Shown piece after piece: positions 1 to 12,492 of a stretch of 64,000 bases of DNA (within the stretch, counting starts at the first letter, position 1; each line of letters begins with the position of its first letter). Position numbers and translations under genes: made by a program. The notes under the pieces were generated by a model, which made no database searches, was not told the DNA's origin, and saw nothing but the letters and a program-made list of their open reading frames with translations. The DNA comes from Agrypnia vestita (lineage: Eukaryota; Arthropoda; Insecta; Trichoptera; Phryganeidae), in the NCBI GenBank assembly GCA_016648135.1, contig JADDOH010001558.1:176957-240956 (forward strand), read 5' to 3'.

Positions 1-409
1 TTTGAAAATGACCAAAAATCGTAAATATTTAAGCATGTTTGAAAAATTATATCTTTTTTAATATTGAATATTTCTTAATTTCCTACGTACGGATTCTAGA
101 TAATTAAGTAAACTTTATATGTATGAAAAAACATATTATGCTTACATACAAATTTTAAACGAAACACTCTTTGCCCGGGAACATTAAAAACGTTTTTTTT
201 GCCGCGGCCTGTGGATTAATGCCTATATTTTTCTTAATTATTGTAAATAATGTTCAATTTATTACTTTTATATAAGAATAAAGGTTCTATCTAAGTTATC
301 GCCCTAAAAAATTTGCAATGTATCATGTACATTCTGATATAAATGAATAATAAAAACCCGCATTTTCATAAAAAACGCTGAAATATGCATTTGCAGTGAA
401 TGTACCGCC
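1..409 (+). repeat. Family A element, truncated by the window edge
   Basis: Right end of the repeat family seen complete at 3288-4824 (inverted) and 13030-14494. It shares the segment with gtaaataatgttca..ttacttttatataag and the end gcatttgcagtgaatgtaccgcc, followed by TTAA. Bases 414-471 copy another internal part of the same family (compare 13727-13780), so this is a mosaic. Confidence 0.75.
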
Positions 410-473
410 TTAATATTAAACTAGTTAAAAAAAACCTTATATTATCTGTGACTAATAGATTGCTTTCGAATAT

Positions 474-860
474 ACAGGGTTATTTGTAAAACATTAATAA
501 CCTCGCAGGACTATATTCCTGCCTTGATTATGAGTCGAAAATGTTCAAGCTATTATGACCTAATGTCAATAGTTAAGGAGATATTCGACTTCAAAGTTCG
601 CATTTTTTTTCAATATTCCTGACTTATTTTTTGTAAAACGTTGGACTATCATTACAGTAACTTATATCGAATACGAAAAATTAATTCTCGTTAATACAAA
701 TCAAATAAAAAAATAAAAACCTTCGAATTCCTATTGGAAAACATTCCAATTGGAATTTTTTCAGGGTTTTTATCATTTTATTTAACTTGTATTGAAACCA
801 ATGAATTTTTCATAATAAAACTAAAATTCAATTAAAACACAAAATTAATTTTTATTGTTT
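474..860 (+). repeat. IS630-family terminal fragment
   Basis: Begins CAGGGTTATTTGTAAAACAT, matching the terminal repeat of the element at 21477-23218, then runs into a widely dispersed segment (gtcaatagttaaggagata, ttcgcatttttt). A second fragment of the same kind starts at 1709. No coding potential. Confidence 0.6.
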
Positions 861-2373
861 TTTTATTTACATAATGGAAAAAAATGAAAGGCGTCCCGCC
901 GCGGAAGAAATGCGACAGAAGGTCCGCGCAATATATTGCTGGCCTAAGTCGCGAGACGCACAATGTTAATAAAACAAATTGAGTTTAAAGACAATTAATC
1001 ACTTAAATTACTCAATTCATAATTCACATACTCATATATCGTATAATAATTTTCGCGCGATTGTCGGCATACCCGACTGTTTATGTTCGGTGGTGATCAG
1101 CGCAAATAATCGTTAAAACTTTTACATACTAATTATTCTTTGATAATTTTTACTCCGTGCTCTTTTCATTCTTAAAAAATAAATCTGTTTTTAAATAAAT
1201 TTCATTAAAAGCTGAAATTTAAGTGTTTCATTTTTGGAGATATCATTGGGAGTCATGCATTACTTCCGGTTTAGTTTTTATTAGCTCGATTTTAATAGTT
1301 TCTTGAGAAAAAAAATAAAACAACCGATGCGGCGATGGTTAGCGCTTATCAATGAATAAACTTGTCTCTTGAACAACAAGATATTTGAAAATCTGTTGAT
1401 AAAATTATAAAACAAAACAGAACGGTTGAATACTGACAAGTGAAATAATATTTAATAAATAAATTGATCCGGCGATTATTTACGATAATTTTTTATATAG
1501 TTGCAATCGCAAAATCAATCAAAACTGTAACTGTTTTCATTTTGGTTGTATTTCTTCGAGGAAACAATCGGCAATATTAATTACGTAATATCTCCAATTT
1601 TTTTCTACGGCCTCCATTGGAAGTATATCTCCATTGTTTATATGAAAAATTGACAAATTGATTTGTTTATCTCAGAATGTACTAAACAGCACATAGGATT
1701 TATTATATACAGGGTTATTTGGAAAACATTAATAACCTCGCAGGACTATATTTCTGCCTTGATTATGTTCAAGCTATTATGACTTAATATCAATAGTTAA
1801 GGAGATATGTAGCATCAAAGTTTGCATTTTTTTTTTCAACATTTCTGACTTATTTTTATTTAAAAAAATGAAGCAGGTAAATATATACATTTGCAAAATA
1901 TTACCTATGTAAATAAATACGTAGTACCTGAGGGTCAGAAAACAATCAAAACCACCAAAACTATAAAATAAATTAGCATTGTCAAAAATTTTTAATATAA
2001 ATCGGTGTATATTGACAAATCAAAAACCTCACGAATACGAAAAAAAAAAAAAATACAAAAAGCTACCTGTATCTACTTTCCCTGGCTTGGTAAAGATTTC
2101 ATATTTGTAAAAAATAATCATTTGTAAATAGTATTCTATTTGACTTCATTTTAAAAATTTATCCCTTTTGATGATTTCTACATAATTTAGGTGTACATTC
2201 AACATACCGCCTTGAGCAACGTCCTTTTATTTGTGATTAATTACGATTTTCTTTATTTTAATTACGTTTGATTTCAGACTACCTTAATATTTTCCCGGGC
2301 GCGAAGAAAATTCGCGTTATTTTTTATTGCTAAATTAAATTTTAAATTAGATCTGTTTTTTATAACTCATTAA
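861..2373. repeat. AGO1 last intron: repeat fragments
   Basis: Noncoding, AT-rich. Contains one arm (about 1440-1605) of an inverted pair with 2685-2872: both carry a shared block with cggcgattatttacgataat and a tcctcgaagaaat block. It also contains a second IS630-type end at 1709-1870 (CAGGGTTATTTGGAAAACAT). No host feature seen. Confidence 0.55.
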
Positions 2374-2674
2374 GGTCGGCGCCACACTACGCGATTCTTC
2401 CGTCGCGTCAAATCCGCAACCGAATTTAGCCGTCACATACCTACTATATTCCGCGGCGGACTGCGCGGAGAACAAACACACGTGCGGACAATCTGTCAAA
2501 TGTGGCGCGTTGCAATCAAAAACACGAGATGCGACGTCACCGATTTTACGTTGACGTAAGTTCTGCGGGCGGGGTACCGACGCGGCGGCGGCGGAGCGAT
2601 TGATGATCCGCATAGTAGCGACGTTCCGCGGCGTCAAAGACGCGACAGAAGATACACCTAGTGTGACTCCGGCC
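2374..2674. mobile_element. 301-bp GC-rich MITE with TTAA target duplication
   Basis: Inverted ends GGTCGGCGCCACACTACGCG and, reading in from the other side, GGCCGGAGTCACACTAGG, both flanked by TTAA. The GC content stands out against the surroundings. The open frame on the minus strand is a by-product of composition. TTAA target use suggests piggyBac-type mobilisation. Confidence 0.75.
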
Positions 2675-3287
2675 TTAAAAAAAAATATGATATATTACGT
2701 AATTAATATTGCCAATTGTTTCCTCGAAGAAATAAAACCAAAATGAAAACAGTTTCGTTTAGGCAAATTTATTTTGCACCGACGTTGATTGATTTTGAAA
2801 AAATTATCGTAAATAATCGCCGGATAAATTTATTTATTAAATATTATTTTATTAGCCTATTCAAATACTACAGGGTTTTTTCAGCAGCTAGAACTTTTGT
2901 GATGCCGCCAAACCCACTTAATTTTTATTGCGCCAATTTTTCATTTTTAGGAATGTTGAACAAAATTTCGTCTTCCGAAAAACGTATTATGAAGATTTAT
3001 TTGTATGAATAAATTGAGTTCGGCTATAAATATTTTCACGACTTAGGCGAGAAACGAACATAAGCGGGAAACATATTAAGCCTAAAAAATATATGGGATT
3101 TGTATGGGACTTTTTCGGGACCGCAGAATTTAAACTTATTTAGCAGGAAAACTTATTAAAAGTGAATTTATTAAGTGAGTTTCACTGTATTGATTTGATG
3201 TTTAAAATAATAAATTCAATAAAAATCCTTCAAATTGTATGTAATATAGAATATTAGTTATTTATATATTTTGGACATTTTTATTAA
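2675..3287. repeat. AGO1 last intron: inverted-repeat arm and pogo-like end
   Basis: Bases 2685-2872 pair with 1440-1605. At 3140-3187 the sequence ends aagtgagtttcactgta, resembling a pogo/Tigger terminus. The 98-codon open frame here lies within repeats and is not taken as a gene. Confidence 0.45.
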
Positions 3288-4824
3288 GGCTGGACATTCA
3301 CTGCAAATGCATATTTCGGCATTTTTTTACGGAAATGTGGGTTTTTATTATTCATTTATATCAGAATGTATATTCTTTTAGAGATTTCTGTATTTTTTTT
3401 AGGGCAATAGATAGAACCTTTGTTCTTATATAAAAGTAATAAACTGAACATTTTTTACAATAATCTAGAAAATATAAGCATTAATCAAAAGGCCACGGCC
3501 AAAAAAATCGTTTTTAATGTTCTAGTGTGTTTTAATAAATGTTTTTTTATACTTATAAAGTTTACTTAATTATCTAGAATCCGTACTAAGGAAATTAAGG
3601 AATGTTCAATATTAATAAAGTTATAATTTTATTTTATTTATTTAATGTTCATGGAAGACCAACAGCACAACAAAGAAGCATAGAAAACATTGATATAATA
3701 TAGATGGCCAATTACAGGTCTCCACATTTAGATGTTTTAAATTTGCAAGAAATTTTTATGTTTTTGGTGATTTTCACATAAAGAGATTTTTTTTCATATA
3801 AAGTGATGATTTTAAACAATATATTATATTTACTCCTGCACTTTGAACTTCAAGCGTTATTTAAAAGTTTGTTTTTTCTTTAAAAACACGTTCATTAATA
3901 TGAACAATTAAAAATTCTAAAGTGTGAAATATGTCAAAAAATTGCGCAGTTTTGAGATCAGATTCCGCGCGCCGGCGAGAGAGGCGGACGCACCTATGCA
4001 GCCCATTCATTTTTTCATAAAAAAATCACTTTAAAACATGTTTTTATGCCAAATTTGACATTAGTTCAAAATAATATCATTATATATTCGAAAGCAAACT
4101 ATTCATCGCAGATAATAAGGTTTTAACTAGTTTTATAATAATTTGTTTTTATAGTTATAATCTAACATAAAAACGAATGTCAGTTCCGCTGTCTGACGTG
4201 TGTTTTGGTGACCTTGAAGGCCTCGCTGTAATCGCGGAGGTATCGTTGTAATTTGTAAAGTCAAGTAAGATACTAATTTACGACATAAATATAGATAAAT
4301 GGTTGTTAATTTTCTTTTTAATTCAATACATATTGTTGTAGTAGTTTTTTTAAATATTTTAGATAAAAATTATTTGAATTTAATTAAACTCACAGGTGTT
4401 TTGACATTTCAGCCGGAAGTCAAAATAATATCTAAATGTGCTTATGCGACATAAGTTTTAAATTTAAAAAAAAACAGTGATATAAGAAAAATTGTTTTTA
4501 CTATTTTTTTTACAAAACATAAATTATTGGAGAAATATAAATACGCTTTTTTTAAATTCTAGACTTAAAACATTTAAAATTCGGATAATAGTATGCGAGC
4601 ATGACTTGCTCACGGGCGTTTCCATATATTTTAAGTGTCGGCACTTCGTATGGTTGTCTCGTTTCCTCGCAACCTTTTTGCCTTGCAAGGAATATGTAAG
4701 TAAATACACTCGTGCAAGGTTTATCTGATATGACGTTTGTTCATGTCTCGATCTCGTAATGAAATAGCATGATCTATCAACGCAATTTGACACTTTTGAC
4801 AGTTTTAAAAATGGATGACCAGCC
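3288..4824 (-). mobile_element. Family A element, full-length copy with TTAA flanks
   Basis: 1537 bp between TTAA duplications; ends GGCTGGACATTCACTG and (other strand) GGCTGGTCATCCATTT. It lies inverted relative to the copy at 13030-14494, which matches along most of its length. No transposase is recognisable; the short ORFs facing both ways near 4500-4790 are shared with the other copy. Large nonautonomous element with piggyBac-like target preference. Confidence 0.75.
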
Positions 4825-5223
4825 TTAAAAACATCTTGTTATATTTGGACCAATATGGTAATTTTTTCTACAAGTATCTTTATATTCAGAGATTTTTCGT
4901 AACGAAGAGCATGAGAGTCAATTTTGTTTCAGTAATATAATTCACATTACACTACGAAAATACAAAGGACACAGTGGAAGTCGTTCGCTTCCTTAAGCAC
5001 CAAATTCTGACCATACCTCATTGCCTTACATATTTATTTTCATTTAATTTTCATAAGTTGTGGATATTTTTATAATATTTTGAATGAATCCCTGAAAAAT
5101 AAAAACACCCATTTTTGGAGTTACGTCCCTGGTATTTTTGCAGTGTGATATGATTATTTTATTTATTAATTAAAAAAATAAAATAATTTGTAAATACATA
5201 AGCAAAAATTATAGAAAAAATAC
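4825..5223. other. AGO1 intron sequence next to the PIWI exon
   Basis: AT-rich intron between the family A element and the donor at 5223. No repeat, RNA or coding feature recognised. Confidence 0.6.
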
Positions 5224-5593
5224 CTGAATGCCTTGGTGACTGCAAAGGTAAAAGTCAAATTCAGTGGGGTGCGTTATTCCAACATCCACAGTAGTTCCAG
5301 CGGGGATATTACCCGACTTGCCAGACTGCTCCTTCTTATCCGCACAGAAGAGTCTTGTGTGGTGACGTTTCTGCACCACTATGAACGTGATGCCAGGCTT
5401 GTAGTCCGCTTCCAGCTTGATGCAAGCTTCTCTCACAGCTGTCAGCTCGTGCTGCAGCACATGGATGAATTGACCTTCGGACACTCCGTCCCGGTACATG
5501 ATGATCCTGTGTGGCTTGTAGCCGCCCGTGCTCTTGTAGAACATGATCAGTAGTTCACGCACCATGCTACTCATCTCTTGGATGATCTCTTGT
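5224..5593 (-). CDS. AGO1: AGO1 exon: PIWI domain with catalytic Glu and second Asp
   Basis: Acceptor attttccag, donor gtattt; 370 nt, residues 697-820. It reads [20 protein letters not shown], then [36 protein letters not shown], and ends [11 protein letters not shown]699 and D732 match E637 and D669 of human AGO2. With D659, three of the four DEDH residues are present, so slicing chemistry is plausible. The final histidine must lie on the next exon, outside the window. The exon ends in phase 0. Confidence 0.97.
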
Positions 5594-7118
5594 CTGGAAA
5601 ATGTAATGTTATAAAAAATGACTGTATGAAATACAAGAGTTTTCACTCTTCAATCAAAAATGTTCAAATATCCAAATCAAAATGTATGCAACAGAGGAAA
5701 AACTAAAAATCACAAACATTTGTGGTGTTAGGGGAACCATGTCGACTCAATACGTTATAATTTACAGGTTGGTTCTAAACAAAGATAAAATATATCTCTA
5801 CTGTCTTTTAAGTTTCTATAAACATTCTAAACAAAATAGCCCATGAGTGTCATAGTATAAAATGTGAGAGGGATGAAATGGATAAACCAAAATAAAAATA
5901 TAAACAAAACAAGGAGTATTGCGAGGAGGGCGGAGTGTGAGGGGAGGGGAAGGAGAGAGCGCCCTGAAGGAGTAAGAGTAGAAGGAATGCACACGTGCCT
6001 GTGCCAGAAGAGTGAAGTCTCGCGGGGAGGCGAGGGTGGTGTGTCAGGATCGGAAAGTGTGGCATTCCGCAGGAACTGCTGGCCCCTGCATACCAACACA
6101 TTGTTTCTATCAATTTATCCTTACACATTTCTTCATTAGCATAATCATTGTTACATTGTTTCATCTCGATTTACAACCCATCTTCATTTATGTACAATCC
6201 AAAAGGATTGCCTGCTTTTCAATTTAAAAAATGGGCGATAAATACATATTAGAGGATAATTACAAAATGATACAGAATTGTTGAATCACAATGATACTCG
6301 CAAATAAAACGAAAATGTTTTAATTTGTAATTAGACACTTCTGCAAACATTGCTGTTTTAATTAGACTACAAATTTTTTTCCCAAGGAGCAACCATAAAT
6401 CATTACACATTAATCCCTCGCCAATTTTTTGGCAAAAAAAGCCTCATTGACAAAACTGCGGATGGTGAGACCAGGATTTCATAGAAAACAAGGGGCCAGG
6501 AATTTTATAAAAAAAATTTTTTTTTGCTAAAAAAGTTAACATTTACTGTGTTTTTAAATTTGAAAATCTCTGTAAACTTCTAAGGCCCGGTTGTTTCAAG
6601 TTGGATTAAAATAAAAGTTCGTTTAAAGCATAGATTTTTACAGAAATGGATTGTTTGATTGGTGGGGAACGTAAATCTACGCTTTAAACGAACTTTTACT
6701 TTAATCCAACTTGAAACAACCAGCCCTAACACACAATGGAAAAATAATTTTCAAAATTGATGTAAACATGCCATCAGTCAATATCGGCTTTTCTTCTTGC
6801 ATATCTACATTTCCATCTTCATTTTAGCTACTCTGTTAATTTAATGAAGTTTTCAGGTTTTTTTTTTTTACAAGAAAACACTCAAATATATTTTTAAAAA
6901 AATATACATATATATACACATATATCTCGATTAACAAAACTGTAACAAATTTTAAAAGCGCGATTGTCGAGGAATTATTGCATAAAATTAAAAATTTATT
7001 ATTTGCAAAAGTGTCTTTTTCATTTCAATAATAAAAAAATAAGTACAATTCACACAACAGCAAATTGATATTATAATGAACACCAAAATGAAAGTGAGTG
7101 CGACGGTCTAGCATTTAC
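5594..7118. other. AGO1 intron between the two PIWI exons
   Basis: 1.5-kb intron. It holds a GC-rich stretch (5920-6090) whose part 6037-6072 resembles the dispersed repeat at 37560 and 52727, a 143-bp foldback MITE (6584-6726) and an AT/AC microsatellite-like run (6898-6927). No further exon is supported. Confidence 0.6.
6584..6726. mobile_element. 143-bp foldback MITE with TAA duplication (PIF/Harbinger-like)
   Basis: Almost the whole element is a hairpin: the left arm GGCCCGGTTGTTTCAAGTTG and the right arm, read from the other side, GGGCTGGTTGTTTCAAGTTG, continue pairing for about 55 bp. TAA flanks both sides, which fits a 3-bp Harbinger-type duplication. Confidence 0.75.
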
Positions 7119-7434
7119 CTATGCTGCTGAACTCGAACAGTAGCTGCATATCTGGAGGGATGAGCATCCATAGATCCCACCACGGCAGCTATGGAAGGCT
7201 TCTTGTTGTCTCCGGCGGGAGGGTGGGTCACATCGGCTCCCAGGAAGATGACGGGCTCGTTGAACACCTTGGGCCGCAGAGAAGGAACCAAAATAGAATT
7301 GATTCCTCCCAGCTTGACATTTATTTTCAAGCAGAGGTTACTCAGTGTCTGCGGAGAGGTCTTATTAACATTTTTTGCTTGGACACACTGCGTCGCCATA
7401 CCAAGAACGGTATCACCAACTCGCTTAACTTCAG
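7119..7434 (-). CDS. AGO1: AGO1 exon: PIWI domain with first catalytic aspartate
   Basis: Acceptor ttacag, donor gtaaat; 316 nt, residues 592-697. It reads [20 protein letters not shown], then [20 protein letters not shown] and [19 protein letters not shown], ending [12 protein letters not shown]659 in GADVTHP corresponds to the first residue of the DEDH slicer tetrad (D597 in human AGO2). The exon ends in phase 2 with the arginine codon split AG|A. The 82-bp intron upstream is one of the shortest in the gene. Confidence 0.97.
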
Positions 7435-7516
7435 CTGTAAATAGAAAGTTAACATTCTTGATTTTTGTCTAACAAAATTTTATAAAAACCAAGGTATTTT
7501 ATAAGTAAAAACCAAC

Positions 7517-7701
7517 CATAAACCGGTGTTTTCCCTGGAAGCACCACCACTACTAGCTGGAGAGCTACAAATGTAGACTTGAGGTATTTAAACATGGGCT
7601 CCACCTGATCTGGGCCTGTAGCATATTTACAAAAGCAAGGCTGTCCGATAATTGGCATTCCAGCATCATTAGAGATCTTTTGTAATTGTTGAGTGAAATT
7701 C
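7517..7701 (-). CDS. AGO1: AGO1 exon: MID domain, guide 5'-phosphate pocket
   Basis: Acceptor tttttacag after a pyrimidine tract, donor gttggt; 185 nt, residues 530-591. It reads [20 protein letters not shown], then [20 protein letters not shown] and [20 protein letters not shown]. It includes MID residues around the QPCFCKYA and YLK motifs that hold the guide 5' phosphate. The alanine codon (G|CT) is split with the next exon. The donor is weak beyond GT. Confidence 0.96.
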
Positions 7702-9995
7702 CTGTAAAAAAAAATAAAGGATTTTTGAAGTACAAAATATGTTTTTTTTTTACAAATGCATCTTCCAGATATGACAACAGTCGGCAAAAAAGTAAATCTG
7801 TTAAGAATGTTCTTAGGTTTTCACGGCCACTCAGAATATTCAGGTTTGTGTTTTCTGGGGTATTACGTCGTGTTATTATAACCTTTCCGGCCGACGTTTC
7901 AGATCATATTGCAGGGTATCAGCCCCGATGATGGATCCTGCAATGGGATCTGAAACGTCGGCCGGAAAGGACATAATAATATGGCATAATACCCCAGAAA
8001 ACACAAACCTGAATAAGTTAATCTGTTAGCTGAATATGTCCAAGAAAATAATTTAAATCAACAAAGAGTGACATTTCGTTGAATGACAGCTGATGACCAG
8101 CAAGTAGATGATTTTCCAATGATTAACATAAAGGACCTCATCAAATTGTCAATCGGGGCATATTATGTTAGGCTCGCATGTCCCTGTTGTAACGAGCATA
8201 TAAAAACAACTGGTGTTTGAAATGGAAATATTTAGACAGCCGGAAGCTGTACTACCTAGTAATTTACTTATTAGTTGCAGAATAAAATCTGGACACGTTA
8301 ATAGGCATGATGACATTATATATATTTTAAGTACCTACACGTCTACTATTACTGAAAATAACATTATTTCAGTAATAAACTAAGTTTTTACGCAAATAAT
8401 TGCATTTTCATCTACATATTTTAATTTCGCGTGAAAACGCCCGCAGCTATCATTTCGTCCACGTGATGTCAAGCATCAGTAAACATTGCATTGTGTCCAT
8501 GGCAACGGTTCAAATACACGGTGATGGGTACTGAGGCGTGACATCATTCGCTCTGACCGTTATTTCAGTTAAAATGGCAGATTGCACAATTTATACTTTT
8601 ATTTTATTGAAAATCTTATTAATCTCAATGTGTATATTAAAACTGGATCATTTTTTAGAATCCTTTCAAAATATTTTCTTCTCTAAAATCACTTATTCTT
8701 TAATACTGTCATCATGCCTATTCAAAGACGTTCTATACTTATATAATGTACGATTCTATCATTGAGGGAATATATTTTATTAAAGAACACTACTGTACAT
8801 GTTTTCACGAGAAGCGAACATTAGAGAGTTGTGCACATGTCTCCTCTCTTCTTCTTCTGTGATTAGTGATATTTATTACCTGGGGTGGGCTAGACATCAA
8901 AACGACTTTCATTATCCCGCCCTGGTATGGATTATGTATTAAGAGACATCGAGAATTAGACTTTAAGAATGTCAAGAAAAACATTATATATAAGCACAAT
9001 ATGTTTTTTTATCATCAGATCCGACCCTTGATACCAAAAGGTAGGACCATCGGACATTTCTAATGAGCCTAAACTCGATGTGCATGCTAGTAGAAATGGG
9101 TGAAAAATAACTTTTTTATACGCCTGGAGAAAACACAAAGCAATGTATTTGTATGTTTGCCCCTGATATAATATAATCATGAATATAAAAATTACATATT
9201 TTTATTACACTTAATATAACAAAAAAAACTGAGATAAGTCTCTTTCGTGTTGGGCCTGGGTCACAGATGACCATTCTTCTTTTTATTTGATTTGTATCAA
9301 AAGGAAATGATTTTTCAATATTCATTATAAATTACTTTCATGATAGTCTGACATTTTAATATTCAATATAAGTCACTAGTCATGCAAAAAATAAACCAGA
9401 AATAACGAAAAAAAATGCAAACTTTGAAGTCGATTATCTCCAAAACTGTCAATATTTCACCCAAAGTGTAAAGAATATTTTCTAACAATATTTTGATATG
9501 TATGTTCTGAGAACATTATTATGTACTAGATTCTGTCCACAGAAAGATATTTATTAATTAAGTCTGGCAGAGACTTAGATATTAAAATACTGTTAAAATA
9601 TATAGACTGGTCTATAAGAGGAGTTAAATATTGAAAATGATTATTTTCAGCCATATTCTAATATACAGAGTGTCTCGTAACCAGTATCAAAAACTTTAAT
9701 GGAGTTTCCTACATTCAATTTTAGATAAAAAATATTCTTTACACTTTTGGTAAAACATCAACAACGTAACAGATATAAGCAACCTCAAAGTTTGTATTTT
9801 TTTTTTCAATATTTCCGAATTATTTTCTATAAAATGTTAGTATTGCTACAGTAAGTTATATGGAATTCAAATTAATCAAATAAATTAATTCAGTTAAAAA
9901 TTCATTCGCTGTGATACAATTCAAATTTCTGCAAGGTTTTAATAATTTTTCAATGAAGTGTACGTTTGTCTATAAATATAACATAAGGTACTGAC
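7702..9995. other. AGO1 intron between the two MID exons
   Basis: 2.3-kb intron with the Penelope-type hairpin at 7837-8016 and two oppositely oriented fragments of the CAGGGTGTCTCGTA repeat (about 9340-9500 and 9666-9950). The rest is unremarkable AT-rich sequence. Confidence 0.55.
7837..8016. mobile_element. Penelope-like terminal repeat pair with hammerhead-like core
   Basis: Two arms of about 75 bp in inverted orientation; each carries ggccgacgtttcagatc. Between 7924 and 7960 the plus strand reads CCGATGA, a stem GATCC..GGATC and then TGAAAC, the order of a hammerhead ribozyme core (CUGAUGA, stem II, GAAA) with one change in the first box. Such motifs in pseudo-LTRs are known from Penelope-like retroelements. 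No reverse transcriptase is present here. Confidence 0.55.
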
Positions 9996-10129
9996 TTGAG
10001 TGCATCTTCTCTGACTGTGCGCTGGGGAGCGAAGCAAGCGATGGCCCAAACTCGGATCTCCACCCCCATGAAGAATTGTTTTCCCCGCATGTCCCACACG
10101 CCCTGATTAGGCATGGCCTGCTGCTTGCT
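9996..10129 (-). CDS. AGO1: AGO1 exon: MID domain first part
   Basis: Acceptor ttcacag, donor gtcagt; 134 nt, residues 486-529. It reads [20 protein letters not shown], then [20 protein letters not shown] and EDAL. The first residue is Ser, where I recall Asn in most AGO1 proteins, a conservative change. The donor gtcagt is non-consensus at +3 but fits the phase: the lysine codon is split AA|G and the next exon begins NFTQQL. Confidence 0.96.
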
Positions 10130-12492
10130 CTGTGAACATGCCACCATCTTACTCCGAGATTACTACTGCTCGCCAACCAAACTTTTAAGGGCCTTAATAA
10201 TATATTAAGTGATGTTTTTCACCTTTTTACCAACAGAATTTCTCACAAACAATAAATTGGATGTAGTCCTGCTGAAAGTGTTCAACCCAAAAAACATGGA
10301 ACTGAGGATATGACTTCTAAAATTTTGAATCTAAAAAAGCGAATACGTTGATATTTAACCCGATCAGTGCCATTGCCGCGTAAACATGCAAAACTTTGCA
10401 TGTCCCGTCAGGCCAGTTACGCGTTACCGCGCGGGAATTTTTCGATGTAAATGCGCACAATGACAAACGATTTTTAATGCGTCACTAATTTTAGATCGTA
10501 CTGGTATCTATGGACAGCGATTCTAAGCAGTTACCTTATATTTAAAACCACCAAATCTCGTAATGTTAGCGATCTATTGACGTGTTTCATTTGACAGTTC
10601 TCAGAGTTCGCTAGGGTTAGCGCGAGCCAATTTTTTTTGCGGAGAAACGGGGAATCCTTTGCAATACTTCAGTTTTAAACTGCGTTTGGCTTAATTTTGG
10701 TCCCAATTATAGACAATATTCATCGGTTTTTTCGCCGTTTTTGTGTTTTTAAAGCATTGTGAGTGAATATAACTTCTTGTGTGTCTATACAATTATTTTT
10801 TTATCTTTATCTTAGCGAGATTCGACTGAATTTTTTGTTTCTCTGTTTTTCAGTACTTCAGTTTGATTTTGTTGATGATTATTTAAAATATCCGTGTGGT
10901 TTATTTCGCCGTTTTCCTGTATATAGTGCATTGTGAGTGAGTATATGTATCTAATATGTCTATAAAATTAATTTTCTCTTTGTGTACACGTTGTGTTCAA
11001 ATTATTATGTTTTTTTTTCTTTCGTTATTTTAGCAAGATTTGCGTGATATTTTTATTTCTCCGTTTTTTGTTAAACATTTTTTACATTTCTTTTTGTGAC
11101 ATTACAATGGCTGATTTTACATATGATGATGATGAGATTGTTGGACAAACCACCGAATCTGATGAGAGTGATGTGGAATTCGAATTGCCAGAGTTTTTTC
11201 AGGCGCAAAATTGGCACCAGTGATGGCACGCGGGAAGCTGATTTTTTTTTTAAATATTTGTTTCTGTGGCTTTAGTTGAACACATTGTAAACGAAACCAA
11301 CCGACAACATCAATATATAAAAAATAGAAGCTCTTCTGTAACCTATCGATTGCAGCAATGGACCGATATGACCGTCGATGAAATTTACGTTTTTATAGGT
11401 GTTTTTTATACATGTGCAAACAATGTCATATAAGGCTATGTGTTGAACCGTGTTTTGAAATATACCACACACAGGAAGACTACATAAGATATTAAATGTG
11501 TAACATTAAAAAATAGGTTTAAAAAACAAAAAAAGTGAAATTGTGACAACCCTGTTGTATATTTTGTGGTATGAATTTATTTTGATTTTAATTTAAAAAA
11601 ACTACATCATAAACTCGGAAAACATAATTCTTTGAAGTCCTTACACTTTTGCATCATTTTATGTTCATTTTTATTGTTTTTTATTTACTTTATTTTATTT
11701 TACGGAAAAATGTCTGGCCTGTAGGTGTCCCTTACAGTAAATATGGCTGGCAGTTAAAAGGTTAATTAATTATTGCATATTTTATTTTCATAGGACTCAC
11801 TGTAAATGCAATTATAATAATAAAAAAACTTTTATTTACTACGATATTTTACAGGATGCGTTTTACAGGTTGAATTCTTTCTACAAAATGTCTAAATGTA
11901 CAAAAAAAACATTACTTATTTTGTTCTACATATGTGGGTTCTGTGAATTTGATAAAGCATGAAGTAAAAAGTATTATCTGAGGCGTAGAAAACGTTCAAC
12001 TCCCTTAGATGTTCCCTACAAAATTATCTTTGTGTAGTAACAGTAGATCCATACCAAAAGGACATTTTTAACCAATATTATTGTTGGCCAAGGATTTATA
12101 CATTTGAAGCTGCAGAAAGCAGTCAAAGCACTATTTTGAGTTTAAGAGTTAATCTAACGGTGATGGCTGTGACGTGGGTAAGAAAAAAGAAAAATATAGA
12201 ACTTATTATAAATTTTTTTAGCTATTGGAGCTTGGATATTTTTAGCACATAAATATATTGTACTAAGCTGTCCAAACCTGTATAAAACTCATTTTTAGCA
12301 TTTTGTGGATTGGCCGCTTTCTGCATAACTACGTCCAATTAATATGACGAGACAAGAATCATAAAATTTTATAGAATGAGTTGAACACAAATAGTAAATT
12401 TTGTTATATCTAGTATTTTAGCCATTGGAGAGTTGTGTAATTTCATAAAGACGGGTAAAACTATTTCAAATAAAATACAGAAATCATTTTAC
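10130..12492. other. AGO1 intron carrying a piggyBac-like element
   Basis: About 2.4 kb between the L2/MID exon and the MID exon. It holds the element at 10359-11761 and otherwise AT-rich sequence without a recognised feature. Confidence 0.6.
10359..11761 (+). mobile_element. Internally deleted piggyBac-like transposon
   Basis: Flanked by TTAA; ends CCCGATCAGTGCCATTGCC and (other strand) CCTTTTAACTGCCAGCCAT. An ORF from 11107 encodes an acidic N-terminus MADFTYDDDEIVGQTTESDE ending at 11221; a second in-frame remnant near 11275-11430 reads HIVNETNRQHQ..WTDMTVDEIYVFIG, typical of PiggyBac transposase. The catalytic aspartates are missing, so the element is dead. Left end also has a palindrome (acatgcaaa..tttgcatgt). 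Confidence 0.75.

Noticed and set aside
2347..2637. 96-codon minus-strand ORF
   Set aside because: Lies within the 301-bp TTAA MITE; its openness follows from GC-rich composition.
1..5223. The missing last AGO1 exon(s)
   Set aside because: No segment on the minus strand reads as the expected PIWI end (RARYHLVEKEH-like block); all ORFs here fall in repeats.
5233..5553. 106-codon plus-strand ORF
   Set aside because: Exact antisense shadow of the AGO1 PIWI exon.
5920..6100. GC-rich intronic stretch open in the AGO1 frame, possibly an alternative PIWI exon
   Set aside because: An acceptor (tgcag) exists but no good donor gives a multiple of three, and 6037-6072 resembles the dispersed repeat at 37560 and 52727.
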